From positions 1,821,501 to 1,885,500 of the forward strand of contig NZ_CP118611.1 in assembly GCF_028993555.1 (NCBI RefSeq): a stretch of DNA of 64,000 bases, read 5' to 3'. The stretch is from Ensifer adhaerens. GTDB lineage: Bacteria > Pseudomonadota > Alphaproteobacteria > Rhizobiales > Rhizobiaceae. This document shows positions 54,436 to 63,657 of the stretch, in pieces. How positions within the stretch are numbered: position 1 is the stretch's first letter; each line of letters starts with the position of its first letter. The notes below the pieces were generated by a model. That model saw nothing but the letters and a program-made list of their open reading frames with translations. It did no database searches and had not been told where the DNA came from. A program made the position numbers and the translations under genes.

Positions 54436-55773
54436 ATGTTCAATAGAAGACACTTCCTCGGTGCAGGTGCTGCTCTCGTTTCGACCGCCGCCTGGGCCCA
54501 GACGTCCAACTCCGGCCTGCCCGAAGCGGCAAGCATGGACAACGCCACGACCCAGAAGCCGCTCGTACCGACGAGTGGCCCCGACTACAACCCGGTCGTC
54601 ACCCTCAACGGCTGGACGCTGCCGCACCGCATGAACAATGGGGTCAAGGAGTTCCACCTCGTTGCCGAGCCGGTCGAACGCGAGATGGCCGACGGCATGA
54701 CGGCCTATCTTTGGGGCTATAACGGCCAGTCACCGGGCCCGACGATCGAGGCGGTCGAAGGCGACCGTGTCAGGATCTTCGTCACCAACAAGCTGCCGGA
54801 GCACACCACGATCCATTGGCACGGCATGATCCTGCCGTCGGGCATGGATGGCGTCGGCGGGCTGTCGCAGCCACACATCCCCGCCGGCAAGACCTATGTC
54901 TACGAGTTCGACCTCGTGAAGTCGGGCACCTTCATGTACCACCCGCATGCCGACGAGATGGTGCAGATGGCCATGGGCATGATGGGCTTCTTCGTCATCC
55001 ATCCGAAGGATCCGAACTTCATGCGCGTCGACCGTGATTTCGTGTTCCTGCTCAATGCCTATGACATCGATCCCGGCACTTATGTGCCGCGCATCATGGA
55101 AATGACCGACTTCAACATGTGGTGCTGGAACAGCCGCATCTTCCCAGACATCGACCCCTTGGTCGTGTCGAAGAATGACCGCGTAAGGGTGCGTGTCGGC
55201 AATCTCACCATGACCAACCACCCGATCCACATGCATGGCTACGACTTCGAAGTGACGTGCACCGATGGCGGCTGGGTGCGGCCGGAAGCACGCTGGCCGG
55301 AAGTATCGATCGATATCCCCGTAGGGGCCATGCGCGCCTACGAGTTCGACGCCAAGTACGAGGGCGACTGGGCGATCCATTGCCACAAGTCGCACCACAC
55401 GATGAACGCGATGGGCCACGATATCCCGACCTTCATCGGCGCCGACAAGACATCGGTCGCGGCGAAGATCCGCAAGGTCAAGCCCGACTACATGCCCATG
55501 GGAACGGCCGGCATGGCCGACATGGGCGAAATGGAAATGCCGCTCCCCGACAACACGATCCCGATGATGACCGGCTGGGGTCCGCACGGCGCGCTGGAGA
55601 TGGGCGGCATGTTCTCGGTGGTGAAGGTCCGCGAAGGCATCTCCGCCGGCGATTACAGCGATCCCGGCTGGTACGAGAACCCACCGGGAACGCAAGCCTG
55701 GGAATGGACCGGCGAACTGCCGGAAGCAACGCGGGCAAAAGATGCCAAGACCGTGATCACGCCGAAACCATGA
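54436..55773 (+). CDS. Multicopper oxidase, periplasmic copper resistance
   Basis: The 445-residue protein has an N-terminal Tat-like signal (FNRRHFLGAGAALVSTAAWA) and copper ligands in four classic motifs: HWHGMI, YHPHADE, HPIHMHG and HCHKSHH with a methionine-rich C-terminus (MPMGTAGMADMGEMEMPLP) that may bind Cu(I). It oxidises Cu(I) to less toxic Cu(II) in the periplasm. Placed 13 bp after the TolC-like gene. Confidence 0.93.
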   Translation: MFNRRHFLGAGAALVSTAAWAQTSNSGLPEAASMDNATTQKPLVPTSGPDYNPVVTLNGWTLPHRMNNGVKEFHLVAEPVEREMADGMTAYLWGYNGQSPGPTIEAVEGDRVRIFVTNKLPEHTTIHWHGMILPSGMDGVGGLSQPHIPAGKTYVYEFDLVKSGTFMYHPHADEMVQMAMGMMGFFVIHPKDPNFMRVDRDFVFLLNAYDIDPGTYVPRIMEMTDFNMWCWNSRIFPDIDPLVVSKNDRVRVRVGNLTMTNHPIHMHGYDFEVTCTDGGWVRPEARWPEVSIDIPVGAMRAYEFDAKYEGDWAIHCHKSHHTMNAMGHDIPTFIGADKTSVAAKIRKVKPDYMPMGTAGMADMGEMEMPLPDNTIPMMTGWGPHGALEMGGMFSVVKVREGISAGDYSDPGWYENPPGTQAWEWTGELPEATRAKDAKTVITPKP

Positions 55774-55823
55774 TGGCCCGGCTGATTATTATGAACTCTC
55801 TCAACTCCACCAGGAACCATACG

Positions 55824-56309
55824 ATGAAGAAAACTGCATACGCTCTGGCGCTCGTTGTCGCCTCCGCCCTCTCCTCCCAGGCACTCGCGTCGGGCAGCCA
55901 TGCCGGTGGCCACGACAAGGTCTCGGTCGGCCAAGCCGGTGACAAGGCCAAGGCGACGCAGACGATCCGCGTCACCATGAAGGAAACCGACGACGGCAAG
56001 ATGATCTTCACGCCCTCGACCATCAAGGTGCGCCAGGGCCAGACGGTCCATTTCGCCATCAAGAACGCCGGCGAACTCGCGCATGAATTCGTTCTCGACG
56101 ACAAGGCGACGATCCAGGAACACAAGATCACCATGGAGAAGTTCCCGGACATGGAACACGACGACCCGAATGCGCTCCGGCTCGAGCCGGGCAAGTCCGG
56201 CGACATCTACTGGACCTTCACCAATGACGGCACCTTCGAGTTCGCCTGCCTAGTGCCCGGCCACTACGACGCCGGCATGCACGGCCCGCTCGATGTCGTG
56301 AAGAAGTAA
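55824..56309 (+). CDS. Periplasmic cupredoxin
   Basis: Start at the ATG 55824 (MKKTAYALALVV). The 161-residue protein has a signal peptide cut after ALA, a His-containing linker, and a plastocyanin-like fold with type-1 ligands: His in AGELAHEFVLD, then CLVPGHYDAGM giving Cys, His and Met. It may carry copper between the oxidase and CusF-like protein. Confidence 0.9.
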   Translation: MKKTAYALALVVASALSSQALASGSHAGGHDKVSVGQAGDKAKATQTIRVTMKETDDGKMIFTPSTIKVRQGQTVHFAIKNAGELAHEFVLDDKATIQEHKITMEKFPDMEHDDPNALRLEPGKSGDIYWTFTNDGTFEFACLVPGHYDAGMHGPLDVVKK

Positions 56310-56336
56310 CCCCGACCACAGGAAAGGATCAAAGCC

Positions 56337-56630
56337 ATGAACACCGCAGGCAAACTCTTCGCAGCCCTCGCGCTCGCAGCTTCCACCGCCACCTTCGCCC
56401 TTCCCGCGCAGGCGGCCGAGTTCACCAAGGGCATAGTCAAGAAGGTCGACACCAAGGCCAAGAAGGTGACGATCGACCATGAAGACCTGAAAAACCTCGA
56501 CATGCCGGCCATGACCATGGTCTTCCGCGTCGGCGATGACGCGGTTCTCGCCAAGCTCAAGGAAGGGGCGTCAATCGAATTCGTCGCCGACCGGGTCAAC
56601 GGCAAACTGACGGTGACCGAGGTCAAGTAA
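56337..56630 (+). CDS. CusF-like periplasmic copper-binding protein
   Basis: The 97-residue protein has a signal peptide ending AQA and a CusF OB-barrel: GIVKKVDTKAKKVTIDHEDL, then MPAMTMVFRV, where the two methionines and the earlier His form the Cu(I) site. Family members pass copper to efflux pumps. It lies 27 bp after the cupredoxin gene and AGGAAAGGA precedes it. Confidence 0.92.
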   Translation: MNTAGKLFAALALAASTATFALPAQAAEFTKGIVKKVDTKAKKVTIDHEDLKNLDMPAMTMVFRVGDDAVLAKLKEGASIEFVADRVNGKLTVTEVK

Positions 56631-56637
56631 CTGCGAC

Positions 56638-56738
56638 ACGACAGCGTCGCATGTCTGATCAGACATGCGACGCTGTCGTAGGTTGTTTTGCCGCATGTCT
56701 TCATCCTCAAATCAGCACCTATTTGAGGAGACATGCGG
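56638..56738. repeat. Double palindrome, RIME-like intergenic element
   Basis: A perfect 42-bp palindrome (56638-56679, centre TGA/TCA) is followed after 11 bp by a second structure: CCGCATGTCT (56691-56700) with AGACATGCGG (56729-56738), and CCTCAAAT with ATTTGAGG inside. Both share GCATGTCT. The layout of two large palindromes in about 100 bp is that of the rhizobial RIME elements, but identity was not checked. It may also act as a terminator for the copper genes. Confidence 0.6.
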
Positions 56739-56811
56739 TCCGTCCGGGTCGACTTTGTGCGCACCGGGCTCCACAATCCTTAAAACCAGGAAGACACGAA
56801 AGGAGTGTTCG

Positions 56812-57273
56812 ATGAACGTTTTACGCAGGCATTTCGTTGCAGGCACGATCGCGGGCATCACCCTCTTTGCAACAGGCGCGGTCGCGGCAACGGGCACCAT
56901 GGCCGTCTACAAGGATCCGCAATGCGGCTGCTGCGAGCAATGGGCGGACGCGATGGAAGCAGCCGGCTATAAGGTCGAGGTGCGCGACGAGGCCGATATG
57001 TCGGTGATCAAGACACGCTTTTCGGTGCCGGCCGATATGGAGGGCTGCCACACGGCCGTCGTCGACGGCTATGTCATCGAGGGACACGTGCCACTCGAAG
57101 CGGTAAAGAAGCTGCTGGCCGAGCGGCCTGACATCGCCGGCATCGCGGTTCCCGGCATGCCCTCCGGCTCGCTCGGCATGGGCAACGATCCGCAGGCTTC
57201 CTACGACGTCTACACGATCGCCAAGGCAGGCGCCCAATCGACGGTCTACTATCAGGTACGCCCAAAGAACTGA
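56812..57273 (+). CDS. DUF411 periplasmic metal-binding protein (CopG-like)
   Basis: The ATG at 56812 follows AAAGGAG. The 153-residue product has a signal peptide cut near AVAA-TGTM. The DUF411 fold is shown by MAVYKDPQCGCCEQWADAM (CxCC metal site), then ADMEGCHTAVVDGYVIEGHV and PGMPSGSLGM. Such proteins are found in copper and arsenic/antimony resistance loci. It is the last gene of the copper island, separated by the double palindrome. Confidence 0.9.
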   Translation: MNVLRRHFVAGTIAGITLFATGAVAATGTMAVYKDPQCGCCEQWADAMEAAGYKVEVRDEADMSVIKTRFSVPADMEGCHTAVVDGYVIEGHVPLEAVKKLLAERPDIAGIAVPGMPSGSLGMGNDPQASYDVYTIAKAGAQSTVYYQVRPKN

Positions 57274-57395
57274 GTGCGCCTCGCAAGGGAGTTCGCCGCA
57301 ACGCCCCCGTGTGTTTTCGCACGTCTCCGATCCGAACGCTTTCGCCAATGGCGAGGCGTTCGGCTTGCCCAGCTTGGTCTGTCAGCCAGCGCGGG

Positions 57396-57791
57396 CTACT
57401 TGGCCTTGCCCGAAGCCCCCAGATCCTGCGGCTCTCCAACCTCCACGGCATGTCCGTCCGGATCGTAGAAGCGGAAGACGCGCTGGCCCCATTCCTGACG
57501 CTCGACCGGATGAACCATCTCCGCATGGGGCGCGATGCGCAAGAAGGCGGCATCGACATCCTCATGCTCGAAGTAAAGGAGCAGGTTTCTCCGCCCGTAA
57601 GGCTCCGTTGAAGAAAACTCCTGCCGCCAGACGGTCCGCTCTAGTGAGCGGCCCTCGTGGATCGCAAACCCGCTTTCAAACAGTACGAAGTTCCCCAAAT
57701 CCTCACGGACCGTCAGGCCAACGATCTTCTCGTAGAACTCCCTGGAGCGATCGATGTCGCGAACGAAGGGGATCGGATTGACGAAGCGCAT
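57396..57791 (-). CDS. VOC-family protein (glyoxalase/bleomycin resistance-like)
   Basis: The 131-residue protein starts MRFVNPIPFVRDIDRSREFY and ends with YFEHEDVDAAFLRI and VFRFYDPDGHAVEVGEP, the two beta-alpha-beta-beta-beta motifs and metal-binding Glu of VOC enzymes. Substrate unknown. It is convergent with the DUF411 gene. Confidence 0.88.
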   Translation of the reverse strand: MRFVNPIPFVRDIDRSREFYEKIVGLTVREDLGNFVLFESGFAIHEGRSLERTVWRQEFSSTEPYGRRNLLLYFEHEDVDAAFLRIAPHAEMVHPVERQEWGQRVFRFYDPDGHAVEVGEPQDLGASGKAK

Positions 57792-57853
57792 GGACGTTCT
57801 TTCGTGATGCCCTGCCGCAAACCTATCGCCGCCAAAGAGCGATGCAAAGGAAT

Positions 57854-58534
57854 TCAAGCGGCGCGCCAGCTGCCGTCGTCGCTGCACTGAAGCATCGGCG
57901 TCTGGAAAACCCCGACAACCCGCGCGGGCCAATGCGGCGCGAGATCGGCAAGCGGCTGGTGCCAGCGCTCAGTTTGCAGCATGGCGGCGCCGATCGCGAC
58001 CGGCTCGATGCCACAGGCATCCATCAGAGTGAGCCCCGCCACAATCGATGTGCCGCTGGAAATCACGTCGTCGATCAGCGCCACCCGCCGCCCTTCGAGC
58101 AACGGCAGCATGCGCGGATCGACATAGAGCCGCTTCTTCTGGTCCGGCGTCGTGATCGATGAGAGAGGTACCGAGAGGTCGTCGACATACCAGAACTTTC
58201 TTGAGGTCCCGAGCGGCACGTAGCGGCTATGGCCGAGCTTGCGAGCGACCGCCGAAGCGAGCGTCAGGCCCAATGTCGGCAGGCCGGCGACGACATCGGG
58301 CTCGAAGGCCGCAAGCTTTGCCGCAAGCTCGGTTGCCAGTGCGTCTTCGACCGCAAAGCTCGCCTGGTTGACGATCAGCGAAGCAAGCGCATGCTTGCCG
58401 TCGCTGAGCGGACGGATCGGCAAAAGGATCTGGCGGCCATCGCCAAGCGTCGCCGGGAAGAAGTCGCGATAACCCGCCTGGATATCGAAACGTTTCGGCG
58501 GGTAGACCTCCTGCCAGAAGTCGTGAGGCTGCAT
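57854..58534 (-). CDS. Phosphoribosyltransferase-family protein
   Basis: From the ATG at 58534 (MQPHDFWQEVYPP) the 226-residue protein has the PRTase core: VVAGLPTLGLTLASAVARK and the PRPP loop VALIDDVISSGTSIV. It has an N-terminal extension of about 55 residues (ILLPIRPLSDGKHALAS). It probably handles a purine or pyrimidine base, fitting the purine salvage genes nearby, and is divergent from the M20 hydrolase. Confidence 0.88.
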   Translation of the reverse strand: MQPHDFWQEVYPPKRFDIQAGYRDFFPATLGDGRQILLPIRPLSDGKHALASLIVNQASFAVEDALATELAAKLAAFEPDVVAGLPTLGLTLASAVARKLGHSRYVPLGTSRKFWYVDDLSVPLSSITTPDQKKRLYVDPRMLPLLEGRRVALIDDVISSGTSIVAGLTLMDACGIEPVAIGAAMLQTERWHQPLADLAPHWPARVVGVFQTPMLQCSDDGSWRAA

Positions 58535-58725
58535 CGGTTCCGTCCTCGTCTGCGCATTTCGCCCGGATTGAAAGGCGACCAAAAAAGCCGGTTCGCTGTT
58601 CTGATCCCGGTGGTTTTCGTCTATACCGTTTGCGACTTCGATCAAACCGAAAGGGTACCGCAGGCAGAGCCAAGCGCGCGGAATTCACAAGCCCTTCGCC
58701 AGTTGAACCACAGGAATACCAGAAC

Positions 58726-59901
58726 ATGCGCCTGCCGGACGGAATAGCCGACGACCTCACCTTCCTCACCGACTTCCGTCGCGATCTGCATGCCCATCCG
58801 GAACTCGGCTTCGAGGAGGTGCGCACCAGTGACCTCGTTGCCAAATGGCTCGAGGACGCCGGACTAAAGGTCCACCGCGGCCTTGGAAAAACCGGCGTGG
58901 TCGGCACCTTGCAGGTCGGCAACGGCACACGCACGATCGGTCTTCGCGCCGACATGGACGCACTCGCCATGCCTGAAATCGCCGACCGCCCCTACAAATC
59001 CCGCGAAGCCGGCAAGATGCACGCCTGCGGCCATGACGGACATACCACGTTGCTGCTCGGCGCCGCTCGGTATCTGGCAAAGACCCGCAATTTCTCAGGC
59101 ACCGTTCATTTCATCTTCCAGCCGGCCGAGGAAGGTCGCGGTGGCGCGAAACGCATGGTCGAGGAAGGGCTGTTTGAGCTTTTCCCCTGCGACGCCGTCT
59201 ACGGTCTGCACAACATGCCGGGCCTCGACCCGGACGAAATCGCCGTCGTCGCCGGGCCGCAGCTCGCCTCCTCCGACAGCTGGCGGCTGACGTTCCGCGG
59301 TGTCGGCACCCACGGTGCCAAGCCGCACCTCGGCCGCGACCCGGTGACGGCTGCCGGCACCTTCCTTGCCTCGCTGCAATCGATCGTCGGCCGCGTCGTC
59401 GATCCCTTGCAACCGGCCGTCGTCAGCGCCTGCTCCGTGCGCGCCGGCGACCCGAAGGCGCTCAACGTCATCCCTGACGTCGTAGAGATCGGCGGCACGG
59501 CGCGCGCCTATACGCCCGAAGTGCGTGACCAGCTTGAAACCGAGATCGGGCGACTGGCCCGAGGCACGGCGGAAATGTACGGGATTGCGGTCGACTACGA
59601 ATTCGAACGTCGCATCCCGCCCGTCGTCAACGATGGCGATGCGACCGCCCGGGCTCTGAAGGCGGCGCAAACCGTCTTCGGCGAAAGGACCCGCACGGCA
59701 TTCCCGCCCTCGACGGCGGGGGACGACTTCGCTTTCTTCGGGCTGGAAACACCGGGCTGCTATGTCTGGCTCGGCAATGGCCCCGCCGTCGACGGCGCAC
59801 TGCACCACAACACCGCCTATGATTTCAACGATGCTGCGATCGGCCCGGGTGTCGCCTTCTGGTCAAAGCTGGTCGAGCAGGAACTGGCAGGCGCCGAATA
59901 G
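58726..59901 (+). CDS. M20-family amidohydrolase (hippurate hydrolase/HipO-like)
   Basis: The start at 58726 follows AGGAA. The 391-residue cytoplasmic enzyme has the zinc-binding sites HAHPELGFEE, RADMDAL, HACGHDGHTTLLLGAARYL and FIFQPAEEGRGGA, with DDFAFFG near the end. M20D members hydrolyse N-acylated amino acids. It is followed by convergent adenine deaminase. Confidence 0.92.
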   Translation: MRLPDGIADDLTFLTDFRRDLHAHPELGFEEVRTSDLVAKWLEDAGLKVHRGLGKTGVVGTLQVGNGTRTIGLRADMDALAMPEIADRPYKSREAGKMHACGHDGHTTLLLGAARYLAKTRNFSGTVHFIFQPAEEGRGGAKRMVEEGLFELFPCDAVYGLHNMPGLDPDEIAVVAGPQLASSDSWRLTFRGVGTHGAKPHLGRDPVTAAGTFLASLQSIVGRVVDPLQPAVVSACSVRAGDPKALNVIPDVVEIGGTARAYTPEVRDQLETEIGRLARGTAEMYGIAVDYEFERRIPPVVNDGDATARALKAAQTVFGERTRTAFPPSTAGDDFAFFGLETPGCYVWLGNGPAVDGALHHNTAYDFNDAAIGPGVAFWSKLVEQELAGAE

Positions 59902-59917
59902 CGCCCGCCGATGCAGT

Positions 59918-61705
59918 TCATTTCTCAAGAACGGCGAGAACAGGGGTTTCCAACAGCTTGCCGGTGACGACGTCGGCGATGCCGCGATCGGTCTGATGCG
60001 GGCCGACGTTGCAGGCAAGTGTTGCGCCGAAGCATGCCTTGAACACGAGATAAGGCGGCTGCCAGTCGACAATGCGGCCAACGGCATCCCGCAGCTCGGC
60101 GAAGCCGGTTGCAACCTCTGCCAACGATTCCGCCGAGACCAGCCCCGCAAGTGGCAGAGGCAGGAGAGCATCGAGCTTGCCACCGGACGCAACGGCCATG
60201 CCACCGCCGGCGGCGATCACCGCATTGGCCGCAACTGCCATATCTGCGGCATTGCCGCCGAAGACGGTCAGGTTATGGCTGTCGTGCGAAACCGTGGTCG
60301 CGAAGGCGCCGCGCCAAGTGCCCCAGCCCAACAAGAGACCGACACGCGGCCGGCTGTCGGCGCGGCCGTGACGGTGCGCGACCGCAATCAGGGTCGTGCC
60401 CTCGGGCGGTACGACGAAGCCGCTTTCCACTTCGGCAATCGCTTCGGCCCATTGCGTGAAACGCGGGCGATCGATGGTCGCGACCCGCACCTTCGTGCCG
60501 GCAGCGGGGATGCGGAAATCGGCCTCTGCGAGCGGCGCAATCTTCATCGTGCCGTATAGCGGCGCAACGTCGATGTCAGTCAGCGGCTCGATCATACGGC
60601 CGCTCTCCCCGATCACTTTGCCGTCGACGATAACGGTGCGCGCGCGGAACTCGCTCAGGTCCTCGAAGATCGAGATATCCGCCCGGCGTCCCGGCGCCAC
60701 GAGCCCCAGATCATGCCGGCCGAGCCGAACGGCGCCATTCAGCGTCGCCGCCCGAAGCGCCCATTCCGCGGGCAGGCCATAACGGACCAGCCGTCGCACG
60801 ACATCGTCAAGGCCGCCGGCTCGGGCGAGATCATCGGGAAAAACGTCGTCGGTGCAGAGCGTCACTGTCTGAGGAAGATGGCCGAGAGCGTTGAGCGTCT
60901 TGACGAATTCCGGCAGCAGGTGGTCATGCGAGCCGCGCAGCTCGATCGAAAGCCCTGCTCGCAGTTTTGCCATCAGATCGTCGCCGGACACGAGTTCGTG
61001 GTCGGAGCTGACGCCGGCAGTGATGAAGGCCTGCAAATCGGCACCGGCAAGGCTGCGTGCATGGCCGTTGACCGGCTTGCCGGCCGCAAGTCCGGCCTGA
61101 ACGATGGCACTGATGCGCGCCTCGCCGTCGATGACGCCGCGCATGTTCATCATCTCGGCAATGCCGCCGATTTCCGGCCAGCGCAGAATGTCAGCAATGA
61201 CTTCGGCGTCGAAATCGGCGCCAGCCAATTCCAGTCCCGGCGCCGAAGGGACGCTCGACGGCGCCAGCAGAACGGTGCGCAGTGGCAGATCGCGAATGGC
61301 ATCCGCAGCCCAGCGCACGCCGGCGACACCGTTGACGTTGCCGAATTCGTGCGGGTCCCAGACGATGGTCGTCACACCACGCGACAGCACCGCATTGGCG
61401 TAGGTCGAAGGCGTCACCATCGAACTTTCGACATGCATGTGCGTGTCGATCAGGCCCGGCGAAACAAAGGCGCCGGTCGCATCGATGATATCAGTCGCGT
61501 CGCTGCGCGTACCCGGTTCGTGGACGCTTGCGATCAATGGTCCGACAAGACCGATATCCGCCGAACGAAGCTCGCCGGTGACCACGTCGACCAGCGTCCC
61601 GCCCCGTAACAGCATGTCGAAGGGTTGATCACCGCGCGCTGCGGCCACCGCGCGGGTCCGGAGCGCCGCGTCCGCCAGGTCGTGAGGCTGCTGCACGGCG
61701 TTCAT
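59918..61705 (-). CDS. ade: Adenine deaminase
   Basis: The 595-residue enzyme converts adenine to hypoxanthine and ammonia. Features: IDTHMHVESSMVTPSTYANA (metal His-x-His), VTTIVWDPHEFGNVNG, VNGHARSLAG, GVSSDHELVSGDDLM, CTDDVFPDDL, and the late block TTVSHDSHNLTVFGGNA with AGGGMAVASGGK. It overlaps the nucleoside hydrolase gene by 4 bp, giving a salvage unit nucleoside to base to hypoxanthine. Confidence 0.96.
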   Translation of the reverse strand: MNAVQQPHDLADAALRTRAVAAARGDQPFDMLLRGGTLVDVVTGELRSADIGLVGPLIASVHEPGTRSDATDIIDATGAFVSPGLIDTHMHVESSMVTPSTYANAVLSRGVTTIVWDPHEFGNVNGVAGVRWAADAIRDLPLRTVLLAPSSVPSAPGLELAGADFDAEVIADILRWPEIGGIAEMMNMRGVIDGEARISAIVQAGLAAGKPVNGHARSLAGADLQAFITAGVSSDHELVSGDDLMAKLRAGLSIELRGSHDHLLPEFVKTLNALGHLPQTVTLCTDDVFPDDLARAGGLDDVVRRLVRYGLPAEWALRAATLNGAVRLGRHDLGLVAPGRRADISIFEDLSEFRARTVIVDGKVIGESGRMIEPLTDIDVAPLYGTMKIAPLAEADFRIPAAGTKVRVATIDRPRFTQWAEAIAEVESGFVVPPEGTTLIAVAHRHGRADSRPRVGLLLGWGTWRGAFATTVSHDSHNLTVFGGNAADMAVAANAVIAAGGGMAVASGGKLDALLPLPLAGLVSAESLAEVATGFAELRDAVGRIVDWQPPYLVFKACFGATLACNVGPHQTDRGIADVVTGKLLETPVLAVLEK

Positions 61706-62622
61706 TTCTGCGCTTCTTTCATCAGCGCACCCAGGATCTGCGCCCGCGTCGTCTCGACGTGGGCGTCGACGGCATATTCGGCATTGAAGATCGCATGGCT
61801 CGCGCGGGTTTCGACGACGGTGCGCCCACGTGTCAAGGATCCGCCAAGCTCAACATCAATACGCGCGCTTCGGAAGGAGATCGCACCGGCATTGACGAAG
61901 GCGACGGCAGCTGAAGGATCATAGATCGCCATGCCCGGGCGGCCGCGGCTGGTGCCGATCGAGATATAGCCCGCCAGCAGATCGGCGATCAGCGCGGCAT
62001 TGGCGCCGCCGGCCGAGCGGATCGGCGCAACGTCGTCCGGATAGGCAAAGACCTTGCGGCAGAGATCGAGATCGACCATGCGTAGCGGCAGGCCGTGAGC
62101 AAGCACGATCGCCAGCGCTTCCGGATCGGCAAAGGCATTGAATTCTGCGGATGCCGTGTGGTTGCCGCTGGTCACACCGCCACCCATCCAGGTGAGATCG
62201 GCGATCCGGGCGGCAAGGTCCGGGCGGGCAAGGCAAAGGGCGGCAAGGTTGGTGAGTGGCCCGAGAGCGAGAATGCGCTTCGGCCCTTCCTGCTCCAGCC
62301 AGGCCGAGAGCGCCGCAAAGGCGTCACTTGGCGGCAGTGCATCGGCTTGCGGCAGCGTCAGACCAGCGGTCGGCATGCCAGCTTCACCGAGGATGCGTTC
62401 GGCCGTCTCGAGCCTGCCGAGCACCGGCAAAGCGCGCCCCTCGTGGATCGGGAAATCCCAGCCGAAGGAAAGCGCCGCGCTGGCGGCGTTGCGTTTCACC
62501 TGGTCGATCGGCGTGTTGCCGAACACGAGCGAAACGCCGTCGATCTTCTCAGCGGCATGAAGGACGACGAGCACCGCAGCGATGTCGTCGAAGCCCATGT
62601 CCGTATCGATCCAGACACCCAT
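61702..62622 (-). CDS. Inosine-uridine preferring nucleoside hydrolase
   Basis: The 306-residue protein begins VWIDTDMGFDDIAAVLVVL with the calcium-binding Asp cluster (family motif DTDxGxDDA). Further blocks are LALGPLTNLA, MGGGVTSGNHTASAEFNAFADPEA, and IYDPSAAVAFV. It splits ribonucleosides to base and ribose. Four-bp overlap with ade; the ABC genes upstream on the same strand may import nucleosides or bases. Confidence 0.93.
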   Translation of the reverse strand: MGVWIDTDMGFDDIAAVLVVLHAAEKIDGVSLVFGNTPIDQVKRNAASAALSFGWDFPIHEGRALPVLGRLETAERILGEAGMPTAGLTLPQADALPPSDAFAALSAWLEQEGPKRILALGPLTNLAALCLARPDLAARIADLTWMGGGVTSGNHTASAEFNAFADPEALAIVLAHGLPLRMVDLDLCRKVFAYPDDVAPIRSAGGANAALIADLLAGYISIGTSRGRPGMAIYDPSAAVAFVNAGAISFRSARIDVELGGSLTRGRTVVETRASHAIFNAEYAVDAHVETTRAQILGALMKEAQK

Positions 62623-62628
62623 CTGACG

Positions 62629-63657
62629 TCAACCGAACTTCTTGAGGCGCGCAGCCTTGTCGACCGGGAGATCGAAGGCAATCGTAGAACCGGTTTCGCG
62701 CGCCGCCAATGCGGCATCTTCCTCCGCCTTGATGGCGCCGAGCGACGTATCGAGCAGATACTCGCGCGTGCTGCCGGAGAAAGAGGCTCCGCGCACAGTG
62801 CCTTGGAAAGGACCTGAACCAAGGGTCACCATGCGCGGACGCCACGCAAGCCCTGCCGTGTCAGGCGGCAGGGATCCGGAAAGATCGATCGGGCTGTTGC
62901 CGGCCTTCAGCTTGCCGCCCTCGACGGCAAAGATGTTTTCGAAACCGACGAAGTCTGCGACGAAGCGCGAGACCGGGCGGTTGTAGATATCCTCGGGCGT
63001 GCCGATCTGCTCGATCGCGCCATTCAGCATGACGACGATCCGGTCCGCCAGCGACAGGGCCTCGCCCTGGTCGTGGGTGACGAAGATCATCGTGACGCCG
63101 GTTTCCTTCTGCACGCGCTGCAGCTCCGTGCGCATTTCGAGACGGAGGCGAGCATCGAGGTTCGACAGCGGCTCGTCGAGAAGCAGCACCTTCGGCTCCA
63201 TGACCATGGAGCGCGCGAGCGCTACGCGCTGCTGTTGGCCACCCGAGAGTTCGCCCGGCTTGCGGGCAGAGAACTTCGAAAGCCCGACGGACTTCAGGCC
63301 GGCCGTCACCTTGCTCTCGATCTCAGCCGCCGGCAGCTTCTTTAGCCGCAGGCCGAAGGCGACGTTCTCGAACACGGTCAGGTGCGGGAACAGCGCATAG
63401 GACTGAAAGACGAGGCCGACCGAGCGCTTGTTGGCGGAAACGCGGGTGATGTCGGCGCCGTCAAGCTTGATTGCACCGGAAGCCGGCGACAGCAAACCGG
63501 CGATCGAGCGCATCGTCGTCGTCTTGCCGCAACCGGACGGCCCCAGGAACGCCACCAGTTCGCCCTTGCGGATCGAAAGGTCAAGGTCCTTCACCGCAAC
63601 GGTTTCGCCATAGGCGAGCGTCAGTTTTTCAAGGCTGAGGAAAGCGGCGTCAGACAT
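62629..63657 (-). CDS. ABC transporter ATPase (PotA/FbpC type)
   Basis: From the ATG at 63657 the 342-residue subunit has Walker A GPSGCGKTT, Q-loop VFQSYALFPH, signature LSGGQQQRVALARSM, Walker B VLLLDEPLSNLD and switch VTHDQGEAL, then a TOBE-type end. It overlaps the permease gene at its 5-prime side by 8 bp and lies 6 bp before nucleoside hydrolase. The operon order suggests uptake of a purine nucleoside or related solute. Confidence 0.94.
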   Translation of the reverse strand: MSDAAFLSLEKLTLAYGETVAVKDLDLSIRKGELVAFLGPSGCGKTTTMRSIAGLLSPASGAIKLDGADITRVSANKRSVGLVFQSYALFPHLTVFENVAFGLRLKKLPAAEIESKVTAGLKSVGLSKFSARKPGELSGGQQQRVALARSMVMEPKVLLLDEPLSNLDARLRLEMRTELQRVQKETGVTMIFVTHDQGEALSLADRIVVMLNGAIEQIGTPEDIYNRPVSRFVADFVGFENIFAVEGGKLKAGNSPIDLSGSLPPDTAGLAWRPRMVTLGSGPFQGTVRGASFSGSTREYLLDTSLGAIKAEEDAALAARETGSTIAFDLPVDKAARLKKFG

